Notes: generated by a model not told the origin, from the sequence alone. A DNA stretch of 29,424 nucleotides from JAWXBR01 sp034440235 (GCA_034440235.1 JAWXBR010000039.1:1-29424); one strand, 5' to 3'. Positions 1 to 7,291 are shown, counted from the first letter of the stretch. Numbers and translations: made by a program.

Positions 1-1
1 C

Positions 2-409
2 AGGTATATACCTGCGCTTGCCCACTGGGAAGGCTTTCGCGTGACCGAGATACCCGTACTGCATCACGCCCGTAAATACGGCGTTTCGAAGTTCGGCATT
101 AGTCGGTTCCTGAAAGGTTTTCTCGACCTGCTTACAGTAATGTTTACAACGCGATACGTGAAACGTCCGTTGCACTTTTTTGGATCTGTCGGTGCTTTGA
201 TTGCACTCATCGGCTTCGTAACCGATCTGTATCTTGCTATTGAGTGGTACTTACAACGAACCGCACTCTCTCAGCGTCCGTTAGCGCTGTTCGGTGTTGC
301 CATGATTATCGTTGGGGTTCAACTAATTAGCATTGGCCTTATTGGTGAGCTGATCGTTAAGAATAATCTCGAGGGTCAGAGGTACAGTATCAAGGACCGT
401 CTTACATAG
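2..409 (+). CDS. Glycosyltransferase family 2, C-terminal fragment (5' end outside window)
   Basis: The reading frame is already open at base 2 and runs to TAG at 407-409, so the gene starts outside the window. The visible start reads R-Y-I-P-A-L-A-H-W-E-G-F, the conserved end of the catalytic domain of dolichol-phosphate-mannose-synthase-like GT2 enzymes, followed by E-I-P-V and an H-H-A-R-K-Y-G motif. Two strongly hydrophobic stretches follow (roughly bases 176-256 and 281-358), the usual paired membrane helices of this subfamily. Such enzymes transfer a sugar to a polyprenyl phosphate at the inner membrane, or build surface glycans. The genes that follow (heptosyltransferase, GT2, GT4) fit a surface-glycan locus. 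The GTG at 41 is only an internal codon. The subfamily is clear but the sugar substrate cannot be read. Confidence 0.85.
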   Translation, partial: RYIPALAHWEGFRVTEIPVLHHARKYGVSKFGISRFLKGFLDLLTVMFTTRYVKRPLHFFGSVGALIALIGFVTDLYLAIEWYLQRTALSQRPLALFGVAMIIVGVQLISIGLIGELIVKNNLEGQRYSIKDRLT

Positions 410-464
410 ACCTAGGCAGGTCGCGTCATACGTAACCTACATGAGGTCACGTCCTACGTAACCT
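393..464 (+). repeat. Three-copy 26-bp-period repeat at a gene 3' end, each copy with a stop codon
   Basis: Copies lie at 393-413, 418-438 and 444-464. The second and third differ at 2 of 21 bases; the first, which includes the real TAG stop of the GT2 gene, aligns with about 13 of 15 core bases. The aligned stops are TAG (407), TAA (433) and TAA (459). Because the spacing is 26 bp they fall in all three reading frames. Confidence 0.7.
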
Positions 465-502
465 TCTAAGAGTTCGGCTGTTGTTCATGTCAGAGGAAAT
501 GC

Positions 503-1288
503 ATGCATCGTCACGTGTGGTACATAGGCATACTTGCCGCCTTACTTGTAAGCTCAGCAATCAGCGCTGATGCTCAAATACGTTATCGTGTTGCTGGGGG
601 CTTGTCTACAGACTGGATTACATCAGATAATCCGGCTGTATACCGATTTGCCAGTTCCGACACGACAACGAATCCAGAAAATGAGTTTGGTGGAGCGCTT
701 GATGGCATGCAAGTAGGATTTGGTATTCGCATGTACGCAGATCTAGATAAACAGAAAACGTTTCGTATTCCTCTTGGCCTCGATATCTACACCTTCTCTG
801 GTGTACAGGCGCTAAATGCCAATACGCTAACAGGTACATACAAATTGCGGATTCGTCATGACGTGAATGTATTTACTGGAATAGTTGGCTTTGAATATTC
901 GTTTATTGAGTTTCCGTTAGCATACGCACGCGCTTTCGTAGGCGCTGAGATAAGACCTCTGTATGTTGCACCGAATGCCATTATTCGTGACGAATACACT
1001 CTTGACAGTGGCGGGGTTGCATTTTCAAGACACGAAGAGCTTAGAGGCAAGGAAGGTGCATTTCGACTCGGAGGCATGGTGCGTCTTGGGATAGAGGGCG
1101 AGATCTATTACCCTGTTTTCCTTAATACAAGCATAGGTTACGGCGTGATGAATGTTATTGGACGTGACACACGCTCGACGCAAGATGGTGGACGTGGTGA
1201 GCTTCTCACTCCGTTTCCATCGAACGAACGCACAGAACAAATGCTCTCACACGTTAACTTCACCTTCATGGTGCAAGTGCGATTGTGA
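503..1288 (+). CDS. Predicted outer-membrane beta-barrel protein
   Basis: A 261-residue protein with an N-terminal hydrophobic segment (about residues 5-22) ending in small residues before A-D-A-Q, typical of a Sec signal peptide. The mature part is rich in alternating hydrophobic/aromatic strands and ends with a strand reading N-F-T-F-M-V-Q-V-R-L, which resembles a beta-barrel closing strand. The start is the ATG at 503, six bases after AGAGGA, one of the few clear Shine-Dalgarno sequences here. I do not recognise a named family. It sits between two surface-glycan glycosyltransferases, so an envelope role is likely. Its stop overlaps a GTG (GTGA at 1285-1288) that opens a mini-ORF leading to the next gene. 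Confidence 0.7.
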   Translation: MHRHVWYIGILAALLVSSAISADAQIRYRVAGGLSTDWITSDNPAVYRFASSDTTTNPENEFGGALDGMQVGFGIRMYADLDKQKTFRIPLGLDIYTFSGVQALNANTLTGTYKLRIRHDVNVFTGIVGFEYSFIEFPLAYARAFVGAEIRPLYVAPNAIIRDEYTLDSGGVAFSRHEELRGKEGAFRLGGMVRLGIEGEIYYPVFLNTSIGYGVMNVIGRDTRSTQDGGRGELLTPFPSNERTEQMLSHVNFTFMVQVRL

Positions 1289-1329
1289 GCGGTAGCGAAA
1301 GCGTTGTTGATAAGGTGCGACTGTGAGCG
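1277..1329 (+). repeat. 15-bp direct repeat covering the stop of one gene and the start of the next
   Basis: Copies at 1277-1291 and 1315-1329 differ at one base and have a 38-bp period. The first holds the barrel gene's TGA stop within GTGA; the second holds the GTG start of the heptosyltransferase within another GTGA. Both copies encode V-R-L-stop, the difference being TTG versus CTG, which is synonymous. Confidence 0.75.
1285..1326 (+). other. Bridging mini-ORF of 13 codons (MSGSESVVDKVRL)
   Basis: It starts at GTG 1285, overlapping the upstream stop as GTGA, and ends at TGA 1324-1326, overlapping the downstream GTG start as GTGA. It begins with M-S like the downstream protein and ends with V-R-L-stop like the upstream one. 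The reading frame is plain in the sequence; whether it is translated is unknown. Confidence 0.45.
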
Positions 1330-2516
1330 AAGACAATCGTCTGTTCTATGCAAGTGATTGCTTACATTTCCGCGGTGATATACCGTGTAAGCCTCATAAG
1401 CAGTTTGGTGTGCATTGCTCGGGATGCGAGCACTACCTGAAGAGTGCCGGACGAATTCTGATTATAAAGCTCGGTGCAGCAGGCGACGTCCTTCGGACAA
1501 CACCAATACTTGGTCCGTTAGCCGAACAATACCCCAACCACGAAATCTGGTGGTTAACCGATTCTCCCGACCTAGTTCCGTCGCAGGTGCATAAACGTCT
1601 GCTCAGCACGTGGCAGAATTTTTCTGTTATTGAGAACACGTCGTTCGATGTTGTGTACTGTCTCGACAAAGACCCCCACGCATGTGCACTCGCATCACGT
1701 GTAGATGCTGCCGAGCGATTCGGATATACGTGGGGCAACGGACGTCCCGCTCCAGCAAATTCACTCGCCGAACACAAATTCGTAACGGGATTGTTCGACG
1801 ACATCAGCCAGGAAGTACGCAAGTCGTATCCACAAGAATTACTAGAACTGTGCGGGTTTGAATGGAAAGGTCAGGAGTACATTATTGATGCTCCAGACGC
1901 ACCTTCCGTATCGATTCCCGAGAGTTGTCATAAGGGCGGCGTAGGACCCGTAATTGGCTTGAACACTGGCTGTGGCGATAGGTGGCGAGCTCGCGAATGG
2001 CCTCTTCAGTACTGGCAAACGCTCATCACCGATCTGCATACGCAGGGTTATAGAGTGCTCCTACTCGGAGGTCCGGCAGAGCATGATAAGAACACGCAAA
2101 TCGCACGCGAAACCGGAGCTATCTACTTCGGCACCTTCCCGCTACGTGAATTCATTGGTGTCGTAAATCTTTGCGACGTAGTAGTAACACAGGTTACAAT
2201 GGCATTGCACATTGCATTGGCTCTGCGCAAGCGCATTGTGTTGTTCAACAACATCTTCAATCCGTTCGAGTTTGAGTTGTACGGACGTGGCATCTTGTTG
2301 CAACCCGATAAGCCTTGCAGGTGTTACTTCAACCAAGTTTGTACGAATAGCGAATACACATGCATGGAGCACTTACTGCCCGTTACCGTCCTCGAGGCAA
2401 TTAACAATAGTGCGTCTATTACGAATAGTGCGTCTATTACGAATAGTGCGTCTGTTACGAATAGTACGTCTGCTCAAACGCATGAGCTTCTGGCCGACCA
2501 AGCACCACCCGTCTAG
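1323..2516 (+). CDS. Glycosyltransferase family 9 (heptosyltransferase-like) with N-terminal cysteine cluster
   Basis: A 397-residue protein. Residues 45-61 (R-I-L-I-I-K-L-G-A-A-G-D-V-L-R-T-T) are the classic GT9 start seen in ADP-heptose:LPS heptosyltransferases. The second half has the nucleotide-sugar-binding half with L-L-L-G-G-P-A-E-H and a conserved H-I-A-L-A stretch. Before the GT9 domain lies a 40-residue extension with C13, C22, C32 and C35 (ending C-S-G-C), which could bind a metal; a second cysteine group (C-R-C-Y-F-N-Q-V-C) lies near the end of the domain. The last about 40 residues are a repetitive N/S/A/T tail from four 18-bp repeats, probably dispensable. It should act at the cytoplasmic face on LPS core or a related glycan. 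Start GTG 1323 overlaps a mini-ORF stop. Its 3' end overlaps the convergent GT2 gene by 62 bp. Confidence 0.85.
   Translation: MSEDNRLFYASDCLHFRGDIPCKPHKQFGVHCSGCEHYLKSAGRILIIKLGAAGDVLRTTPILGPLAEQYPNHEIWWLTDSPDLVPSQVHKRLLSTWQNFSVIENTSFDVVYCLDKDPHACALASRVDAAERFGYTWGNGRPAPANSLAEHKFVTGLFDDISQEVRKSYPQELLELCGFEWKGQEYIIDAPDAPSVSIPESCHKGGVGPVIGLNTGCGDRWRAREWPLQYWQTLITDLHTQGYRVLLLGGPAEHDKNTQIARETGAIYFGTFPLREFIGVVNLCDVVVTQVTMALHIALALRKRIVLFNNIFNPFEFELYGRGILLQPDKPCRCYFNQVCTNSEYTCMEHLLPVTVLEAINNSASITNSASITNSASVTNSTSAQTHELLADQAPPV
2403..2474 (+). repeat. Four 18-bp tandem repeats inside a gene 3' end
   Basis: Units at 2403, 2421, 2439 and 2457 differ by one to three bases. On the plus strand they encode repeated N-S-A-S-I-T in the heptosyltransferase tail. 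The TAA stop of the opposite-strand GT2 gene (2455-2457) falls inside the array, so copy-number change would alter both proteins' ends. 18 is a multiple of three, so the plus-strand frame is kept. Confidence 0.9.
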
Positions 2517-3456
2517 CGATACCGATAGTAAAGCCAAGTCCGTAGCCTACGAGCTGTATAACCGACGCTGCAACAGCTAACACGATGAGTGGCACAGAGC
2601 GAAACCGACGGCCTGCATCCACTGCAAGTACGGCTAGATAGAGGACCAGAGGCAGCAGAGACACTTCGCCCAAGTAAACAAAGCTCGTATAAAGTAGAGC
2701 CGCTACGAGGTACGATAGAAATGCGGCGGGAAAAAAGTGCGTGATCTTTAACGTCCCGGGATGCCGCAAAGACAAGTCTATTCGTGCTGCACCTGAATTA
2801 TACACTTGTTTAAAGAATTTTTTAAAGTTGGAACGCCGCTTGTGATACACCCAAGCATCGGCAATAAGTCCGACGTTAAAACCAGCCTCGATAATGCGAA
2901 TACTAAAGTCGATGTCCTCGCCAAAACGCATACGCGAGAAGCCATCGGTACGGTTAAGCACCTCGCGCGAAATTCCCATGTTGAACGAACGGGGATGAAA
3001 AGACCCACCAACCCGGACTTTGCCACCACGAATTCCACCTGTAGTAAACACAGATGTCATTGAATAGCTGATGGCTTTTTGAATCGACGAAAAATTCTCG
3101 TGTTCACGATCGGGTCCACCAAACGCATCGAGTCCGCGCTTTAAAATGTCAGCATGGATTGTTGCGAGCCACTTGGGTGGCGCAGTGCAATCGGAATCGA
3201 GGAAGATGAACCAGTCACCAGATGCACGGCGGCATCCGAAGTTGCGAGAGGGTCCGGGACCCGAGTTGTCCTTCGTGAAATATCGCAACCGGAGTGAACT
3301 CGAGAACGAGTCGCACACTTCTTTGGAAGTAATACTAGAGCCATCTTCGACAATGATGAGTTCAAAGTCGGTATACGTCTGCAGGGTTAGGCTCTCGAGG
3401 AGCTCCCGCAGTTCGTCCGGACGGTTATAGACAGCAACGATGATCGAATATGTCAT
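2455..3456 (-). CDS. Glycosyltransferase family 2 with C-terminal membrane helices
   Basis: A 333-residue enzyme starting M-T-Y-S-I-I-V-A-V-Y-N-R-P, the canonical GT2 opening. D38 in V-E-D-G-S and D87-S-D89 in F-L-D-S-D-C are the nucleotide-sugar and metal-binding aspartates; G-E-D-I-D-F (E180-D181) supplies the likely catalytic acid pair. The last about 90 residues hold two or three hydrophobic segments, so it is anchored in the inner membrane. The open frame extends upstream to 3729, but that part lies antisense to the methyltransferase and has no GT2 similarity, so the ATG at 3456 is the start. It is the only reverse-strand gene in the glycan block, divergent from the methyltransferase with 50 bp between them. 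Its sugar and acceptor are unknown. Confidence 0.88.
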   Translation of the reverse strand: MTYSIIVAVYNRPDELRELLESLTLQTYTDFELIIVEDGSSITSKEVCDSFSSSLRLRYFTKDNSGPGPSRNFGCRRASGDWFIFLDSDCTAPPKWLATIHADILKRGLDAFGGPDREHENFSSIQKAISYSMTSVFTTGGIRGGKVRVGGSFHPRSFNMGISREVLNRTDGFSRMRFGEDIDFSIRIIEAGFNVGLIADAWVYHKRRSNFKKFFKQVYNSGAARIDLSLRHPGTLKITHFFPAAFLSYLVAALLYTSFVYLGEVSLLPLVLYLAVLAVDAGRRFRSVPLIVLAVAASVIQLVGYGLGFTIGIARRVVLGRPEAHAFEQTYYS

Positions 3457-3461
3457 GCGAT

Positions 3462-3504
3462 GGGCGCAAAGATACGTCGCGCCTTCCTGCGTAGCTTTGC
3501 CCCC
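3462..3504. promoter_or_regulatory. 15-bp inverted repeat in the divergent GT2/methyltransferase gap
   Basis: Arms 3462-3476 and 3490-3504 pair at 13 of 15 positions around a 13-base loop. It fills most of the 50-bp gap between the two divergent starts (3456 minus, 3507 plus) and ends two bases before the methyltransferase ATG. It may be an operator or a leader hairpin affecting both genes. No Shine-Dalgarno sequence is visible for either gene. Confidence 0.5.
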
Positions 3505-3506
3505 TG

Positions 3507-4346
3507 ATGGCCCCCTCACAGCTAACACCAGATTTTGCCGATCGCATCGAAGCGATGCCGGACTATATCCAACGTACGAAGCGGAATTTCCGCATGCAGT
3601 ATCGCCTTGCGAAACACACGCTAATTCCGTGGCTCGAGGCTCGTGGTGTGTTGCCAAAACCTGCAAACGTAATTGAGATTGGCTGCGCCGAAGGTGGCGT
3701 AGTTGCAGCCTTCGTCGAGCGTGGCACAACGGTGGCGGCTGGCACCGATATAGCAGGACGTTTGCTTACCGACATTTCAGAACCCATTGCAAAACGCCTT
3801 GGCATAAGCGTAACGTTTAGCGAACACGATGTTATTGGCGAAGAGCCGTTGCCCGAATGGCGTGGCATGTTCGATGTGGTGCTCTTGCGCGACGTAATTG
3901 AACACCTCGACGACACAGCAGCCGCGATTAAAAACATTGCAAAGCTTCTTAAACCTGGTGGTGTTGTGTTGCTGACGTTTCCGCCGTATACGTCGGCGTT
4001 TGGCGGACACCAACAATTGCTTGGTACGGGGCTGGGTTCGCTACCGTGGGTACACATGTTACCTGCTTCGTGGTTTAAAGCAATCGTGCGACGCGGCGAT
4101 CCGCTCAATGCCGAAGAGGTCCTGCGCTTGCACAAGATTCGCCTTTCGGCAGATGATGTTATGCAGTCGGCGGCGAAAGCCGGACTCGATGTAATCGACC
4201 AGCGTTACTTCATGCTACGTCCCGTATTTCGATGGAAGTACCAGAAGCCAATTCCAACCATCGAAATGACGGGCCTGAAGGGCGTGAAGCTTGCACGCAA
4301 ACTCGCTATGGAAGTCGCAATCCTTCTGCAGAAGAAATCGGCATGA
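3507..4346 (+). CDS. Class I SAM-dependent methyltransferase
   Basis: A 279-residue protein with a Rossmann methyltransferase fold. Motif I is V-I-E-I-G-C-A-E-G-G (residues 55-64), the acidic post-I residue is D81 after T-V-A-A-G-T, and residues 122-133 read F-D-V-V-L-L-R-D-V-I-E-H, the common E-H motif of Methyltransf_11-type enzymes, followed by L-L-K-P-G-G. The C-terminal 100 residues probably bind the acceptor. Flanked by glycosyltransferases, it most likely methylates a sugar or lipid-linked glycan, but the substrate cannot be read. The first in-frame ATG is at 3507; the conserved part begins well inside, so a slightly later start is possible. The stop overlaps an ATG as ATGA at 4343-4346, inside a 27-bp repeat. 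Confidence 0.82.
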   Translation: MAPSQLTPDFADRIEAMPDYIQRTKRNFRMQYRLAKHTLIPWLEARGVLPKPANVIEIGCAEGGVVAAFVERGTTVAAGTDIAGRLLTDISEPIAKRLGISVTFSEHDVIGEEPLPEWRGMFDVVLLRDVIEHLDDTAAAIKNIAKLLKPGGVVLLTFPPYTSAFGGHQQLLGTGLGSLPWVHMLPASWFKAIVRRGDPLNAEEVLRLHKIRLSADDVMQSAAKAGLDVIDQRYFMLRPVFRWKYQKPIPTIEMTGLKGVKLARKLAMEVAILLQKKSA

Positions 4347-4448
4347 GGTCCTACGTCCGAGCACGATGCATGAAACCCTACGTCCGAGCACGATGCATGA
4401 AACCCTACGTCCGAGCACGATGCATGAAACCCTACGTCCGAGCACGCA
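4341..4448 (+). repeat. Four 27-bp tandem repeats between methyltransferase and GT4 genes
   Basis: Units start at 4341, 4368, 4395 and 4422. Units 2 and 3 are identical, unit 1 differs at about 3 bases and unit 4 at the last two. Unit 1 contains the methyltransferase stop. Each of units 1-4 carries an ATGA, and in a second frame the array gives ATG codons at 4366, 4393 and 4420 in frame with GT4. The unit is nine codons, so every frame is preserved when copies are gained or lost. Confidence 0.95.
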
Positions 4449-4471
4449 GCACGAGGACATCGTCCAAATGA
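4343..4471 (+). other. Bridging mini-ORF of 42 codons across the 27-bp repeats
   Basis: ATG 4343 overlaps the methyltransferase stop (ATGA 4343-4346) and TGA 4469-4471 overlaps the GT4 start (ATGA 4468-4471). The peptide is a basic repeat of M-K-P-Y-V-R-A-R-C. Its repeated M-K-P resembles the M-K-T start of GT4. It is too simple to suggest a folded product; a role in translational coupling is more likely, if any. Confidence 0.45.
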
Positions 4472-5787
4472 AGACCGTTCTTGTTGTTGCGTATCACTTT
4501 CCACCAGGGGGCGGACCCGGTGTGCAGCGTGTGCTCAAACACATCACGTACTTGCACGAAGCCGGATGGCGTCCGATCGTCCTCACCGTCAAAGACGGCG
4601 ACTTCCCCGCACGCGACGAATCGCTGCTTGCTAAAATTCCGTCGTCAGTGAAAGTTGTCCGTGTGCCCATCTTCGAACCGTACAAATATTACCGACGCTT
4701 CATGGGCAGCAGCGGTGGTGCTATCGATGTCAACGTAAATAAGTCAGGGGCTCAGAGAAGGGGCTTTAAGGCCCGCTTGGCAGAGCTTGTGCGTGCAACA
4801 ATGTTCATTCCCGATGCTCGCATTGGTTGGCTGCGCAGCGCTGTACGCGAAGGCGTGCGCCTTGTACGCGAAGAACACGTCGACGCTATCTACACATCGT
4901 CGCCGCCGTACACCTGTGCGTTAATCGGACGCAACATTAAACGTCGCACGGGACTTCGGTGGGTGGCCGGGTTTCGCGACCCATGGACGGGCTTCCTAAC
5001 TACTCCAGACCGATGGTGGCTGCCATCTAAGATCGACAAGGCATTAGAGCGTAGTGTGTTCTCCGAAGCCGACGCAGTCGAGTGTGCGTGGGAAGGCATC
5101 ATCGACGATGCCATGAATAAATTCCCCAGCCTCGACAGATCGAAGTTTCATCATGTACCTAATGGCTACGACTCTTCCGATTTTCCGTCCGCTGGAGCAC
5201 ACCCGAGAACACATGCCGACCGATTTACGATTACGTACACGGGGTCGATGTACGGACGTCGCAATCCGGCAACGTTTCTTGCGGCGCTCGATCTTCTTGC
5301 AGAGCAAGCACGCCTAACACCCGATGATGTGCACCTTAGGTTCGTTGGTAGGTTTGGCGACGAGGTTCATGAGATGCTCTCGGCCTCGCAGTTTGCACAG
5401 TCGATGGAGATCGTAAGCTACGTACCACACGAAACCAGCATTGCCATGCTTATGGCCTCTGATGCATCGCTACTAATTGTAGACGATGCCAAGGAGAGCG
5501 CCGAGATCGTACCAGGCAAGGTCTACGAATATCTTGGAGTCGGAAAGCCCATAATTGCGCTAACACCACGGAACAGCGCCATAGAGAGACTCGTCGGGGA
5601 AACCCGTGCAGGTATGTGTGCACCACAAGACGACATAGCTGCTATTGCAGAGATAGTCGGCACGTATGTTGCTCGCTGGAAGCAGGGAGTGGCAATTGTT
5701 AACCCTGACGCTCATGAAATTGCGAAGTATGAAAGGCGCGAGGCAGCGCTTCAACTTGGTTCAATACTTTCGGACTTAGTAGCATGA
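4468..5787 (+). CDS. Glycosyltransferase family 4-like
   Basis: A 439-residue protein from ATG 4468 (M-K-T-V-L-V-V-A-Y-H-F-P-P-G-G-G-P), the typical N-terminus of GT4 enzymes with the glycine-rich acceptor loop. Later come G-F-R-D-P-W, H-H-V-P-N-G-Y-D at the start of the second Rossmann domain, F-T-I-T-Y-T-G-S, and V-P-G-K-V-Y-E-Y-L-G-V-G-K-P-I-I-A, which carries the E-x7-E-like donor-binding region. It should transfer a sugar from a nucleotide donor during surface-glycan assembly. In-frame ATGs in the upstream 27-bp repeats (4366, 4393, 4420) could add 34, 25 or 16 residues; 4468 fits the family best. Its TGA overlaps the next start as ATGA. Confidence 0.87.
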   Translation: MKTVLVVAYHFPPGGGPGVQRVLKHITYLHEAGWRPIVLTVKDGDFPARDESLLAKIPSSVKVVRVPIFEPYKYYRRFMGSSGGAIDVNVNKSGAQRRGFKARLAELVRATMFIPDARIGWLRSAVREGVRLVREEHVDAIYTSSPPYTCALIGRNIKRRTGLRWVAGFRDPWTGFLTTPDRWWLPSKIDKALERSVFSEADAVECAWEGIIDDAMNKFPSLDRSKFHHVPNGYDSSDFPSAGAHPRTHADRFTITYTGSMYGRRNPATFLAALDLLAEQARLTPDDVHLRFVGRFGDEVHEMLSASQFAQSMEIVSYVPHETSIAMLMASDASLLIVDDAKESAEIVPGKVYEYLGVGKPIIALTPRNSAIERLVGETRAGMCAPQDDIAAIAEIVGTYVARWKQGVAIVNPDAHEIAKYERREAALQLGSILSDLVA

Positions 5788-5960
5788 AAAAAATCATTGC
5801 AATTGTTATCGCAATCGTTGTTGCGTTTTTCCTCATCAAGATTGCTTGGTGGGTATTAAAGGGTGTGTTTTTCTTGACACTGAACCTCGTCGGCATCATT
5901 CTCGTGCTTGCCGTTGCTGTTCCTGTGTACTTTCTCATTCGAAAGGCACTAACACGATGA
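5784..5960 (+). CDS. Small two-helix membrane protein (58 aa)
   Basis: The ATG at 5784 overlaps the GT4 stop (ATGA), and the TGA at 5958-5960 overlaps the next start (ATGA). The 58-residue product starts M-K-K-I-I-A-I-V and has two hydrophobic segments, about residues 4-24 and 27-52, separated by A-W-W-V-L-K-G, with a basic R-K-A-L-T-R tail. It has real membrane-protein composition, unlike the low-complexity junction mini-ORFs. I do not recognise a family. Given its tight overlap on both sides, it is almost certainly translated with GT4 and the following outer-membrane protein. It may be an envelope accessory peptide; its function is unknown. Confidence 0.72.
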   Translation: MKKIIAIVIAIVVAFFLIKIAWWVLKGVFFLTLNLVGIILVLAVAVPVYFLIRKALTR

Positions 5961-7291
5961 AGCCGCATACCAAAACACAGACATTAACTGTTTATATAAC
6001 AGTATTCATAACCTGTATCTTGTTCATATGTGCACCAGCAGGAGTGCGGGCGCAAGCACCACTGTGGAATCCTCTAGCTGTCGATGTAACACGAAACCTG
6101 TTAAAAGATTTGTTCGAAACAAATGCAGTTCCGTATATCCAGCCAATGATTACAACGGTAAACGCAACGTCGAACGCAGCGTTCTACAACACCGCATACA
6201 TTCCCGACACAAATGCACCGTACGTGAAAATCAGTTTACGCGGTATGGTGGGTTTCATACGCGACGATCAGAAATCATATTCGCCGACCCTTGATCTCGG
6301 AGCCCCTTCGCAGAATCTCGTGACGGACGTAACGCGCTTCGGAACCATTGACGTCATCAACAGAAAGTTTGTGATAAAACCCACGTACGAGGACACGCTT
6401 GGTCTGACGATGTTCTTGCTTCGCGAGATTCTCATTGATGCGCAGAAGCAGGGGAAATTCAACCTACCGCCCGTAGCTCCGACGCTGTTTGGCAATCAGC
6501 CAGATACACGCGTGTATTTGCCGCCCTCTGACACGTTACTGGCGGTGCTGCGGTCACGACAAGACTACCAGGCATTGCTTGCGTTGTCGGGTCCGGGACT
6601 CGACTCCTCTCTTAGCGCCCTCGTCGGTCAGCTCTCCCTCCCAGACTACCTTACGCTACCTCCTGGCGCAAACATGAGCACGCTAGTTGCAGCAGTACCG
6701 CAGATAGAAATTGGCGCACTGTACGGAACAGAATTGCTTCTACGATTTATACCACCCGTGCAGTTCGACAAGAACATCGGAAAATTCGCGTTCTGGGGTG
6801 TGGGCCTAAAGCATTCTATCTCGCAGTATTTCCCAGAGCGTTACTTCGATCTTGCAGTACAGGGTGTGTATCAGGGAACAACGCTAACAAACACTGTTGG
6901 CTTTACGGGGTCTGAGCTAAATGCTACAGCACACATTGCCAGTATTAACGTGCATGCAAGCAAACGTTTGGCGAACATTCTCGACGTGTATTCGGGCTTT
7001 GCTTACGAGAACATAGACGTAACGTCAACCTACATCTACATCATGCCACAAGAAGTGCAGGTAAAGCTCGGACTGTTACCAACACCTCCTCTAGGTCAGG
7101 CAGCAGTGCCAACACCCGAGCAGCCAGGTGACACGAAACCACAGACCAGCATAATTGAGGCTGGCGATACAAACGTGAAGTGGACCGTAGGTTTCTCTTT
7201 ACTCGCCGGACCTGTTCGTCTGTTTGCCGACTACTCTATAAGCAGTTTTAACATCTTCAGCGGTGGCATTGAAGTCGTCATCGGACAGTAG
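5957..7291 (+). CDS. Outer-membrane protein, resembling DUF6588 family
   Basis: A 444-residue protein from ATG 5957, which overlaps the previous stop. The N-terminus has a hydrophobic signal segment (about residues 10-30) ending G-V-R-A-Q-A, a good signal-peptidase site. Residues after it (leading to F-Y-N-T-A-Y and V-K-I-S-L-R-G-M-V-G-F) and the later F-A-F-W-G-V-G-L-K-H-S-I-S-Q-Y-F-P segment recall the Bacteroidota DUF6588 outer-membrane proteins; this is from memory of the family pattern, not a search. The second half shows alternating barrel-like strands and a proline-rich insertion near residues 375-400. It is probably a beta-barrel of unknown cargo. Translation is coupled to the small membrane protein. 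The gene ends 62 bp before mutY. Confidence 0.65.
   Translation: MKPHTKTQTLTVYITVFITCILFICAPAGVRAQAPLWNPLAVDVTRNLLKDLFETNAVPYIQPMITTVNATSNAAFYNTAYIPDTNAPYVKISLRGMVGFIRDDQKSYSPTLDLGAPSQNLVTDVTRFGTIDVINRKFVIKPTYEDTLGLTMFLLREILIDAQKQGKFNLPPVAPTLFGNQPDTRVYLPPSDTLLAVLRSRQDYQALLALSGPGLDSSLSALVGQLSLPDYLTLPPGANMSTLVAAVPQIEIGALYGTELLLRFIPPVQFDKNIGKFAFWGVGLKHSISQYFPERYFDLAVQGVYQGTTLTNTVGFTGSELNATAHIASINVHASKRLANILDVYSGFAYENIDVTSTYIYIMPQEVQVKLGLLPTPPLGQAAVPTPEQPGDTKPQTSIIEAGDTNVKWTVGFSLLAGPVRLFADYSISSFNIFSGGIEVVIGQ

Noticed and set aside
2455..3729. Longer 424-residue reading of the reverse GT2 gene
   Set aside because: The extra 91 residues lie antisense to the methyltransferase and do not resemble GT2 sequence; the family start is at 3456.
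3563..4135. Reverse-strand open frame (190 codons) opposite the methyltransferase
   Set aside because: Antisense shadow; the plus strand carries clear methyltransferase motifs.
4341..4448. CRISPR-like array of four 27-bp repeats
   Set aside because: The repeats abut directly with no unique spacers and no cas genes are nearby; it is a tandem repeat.
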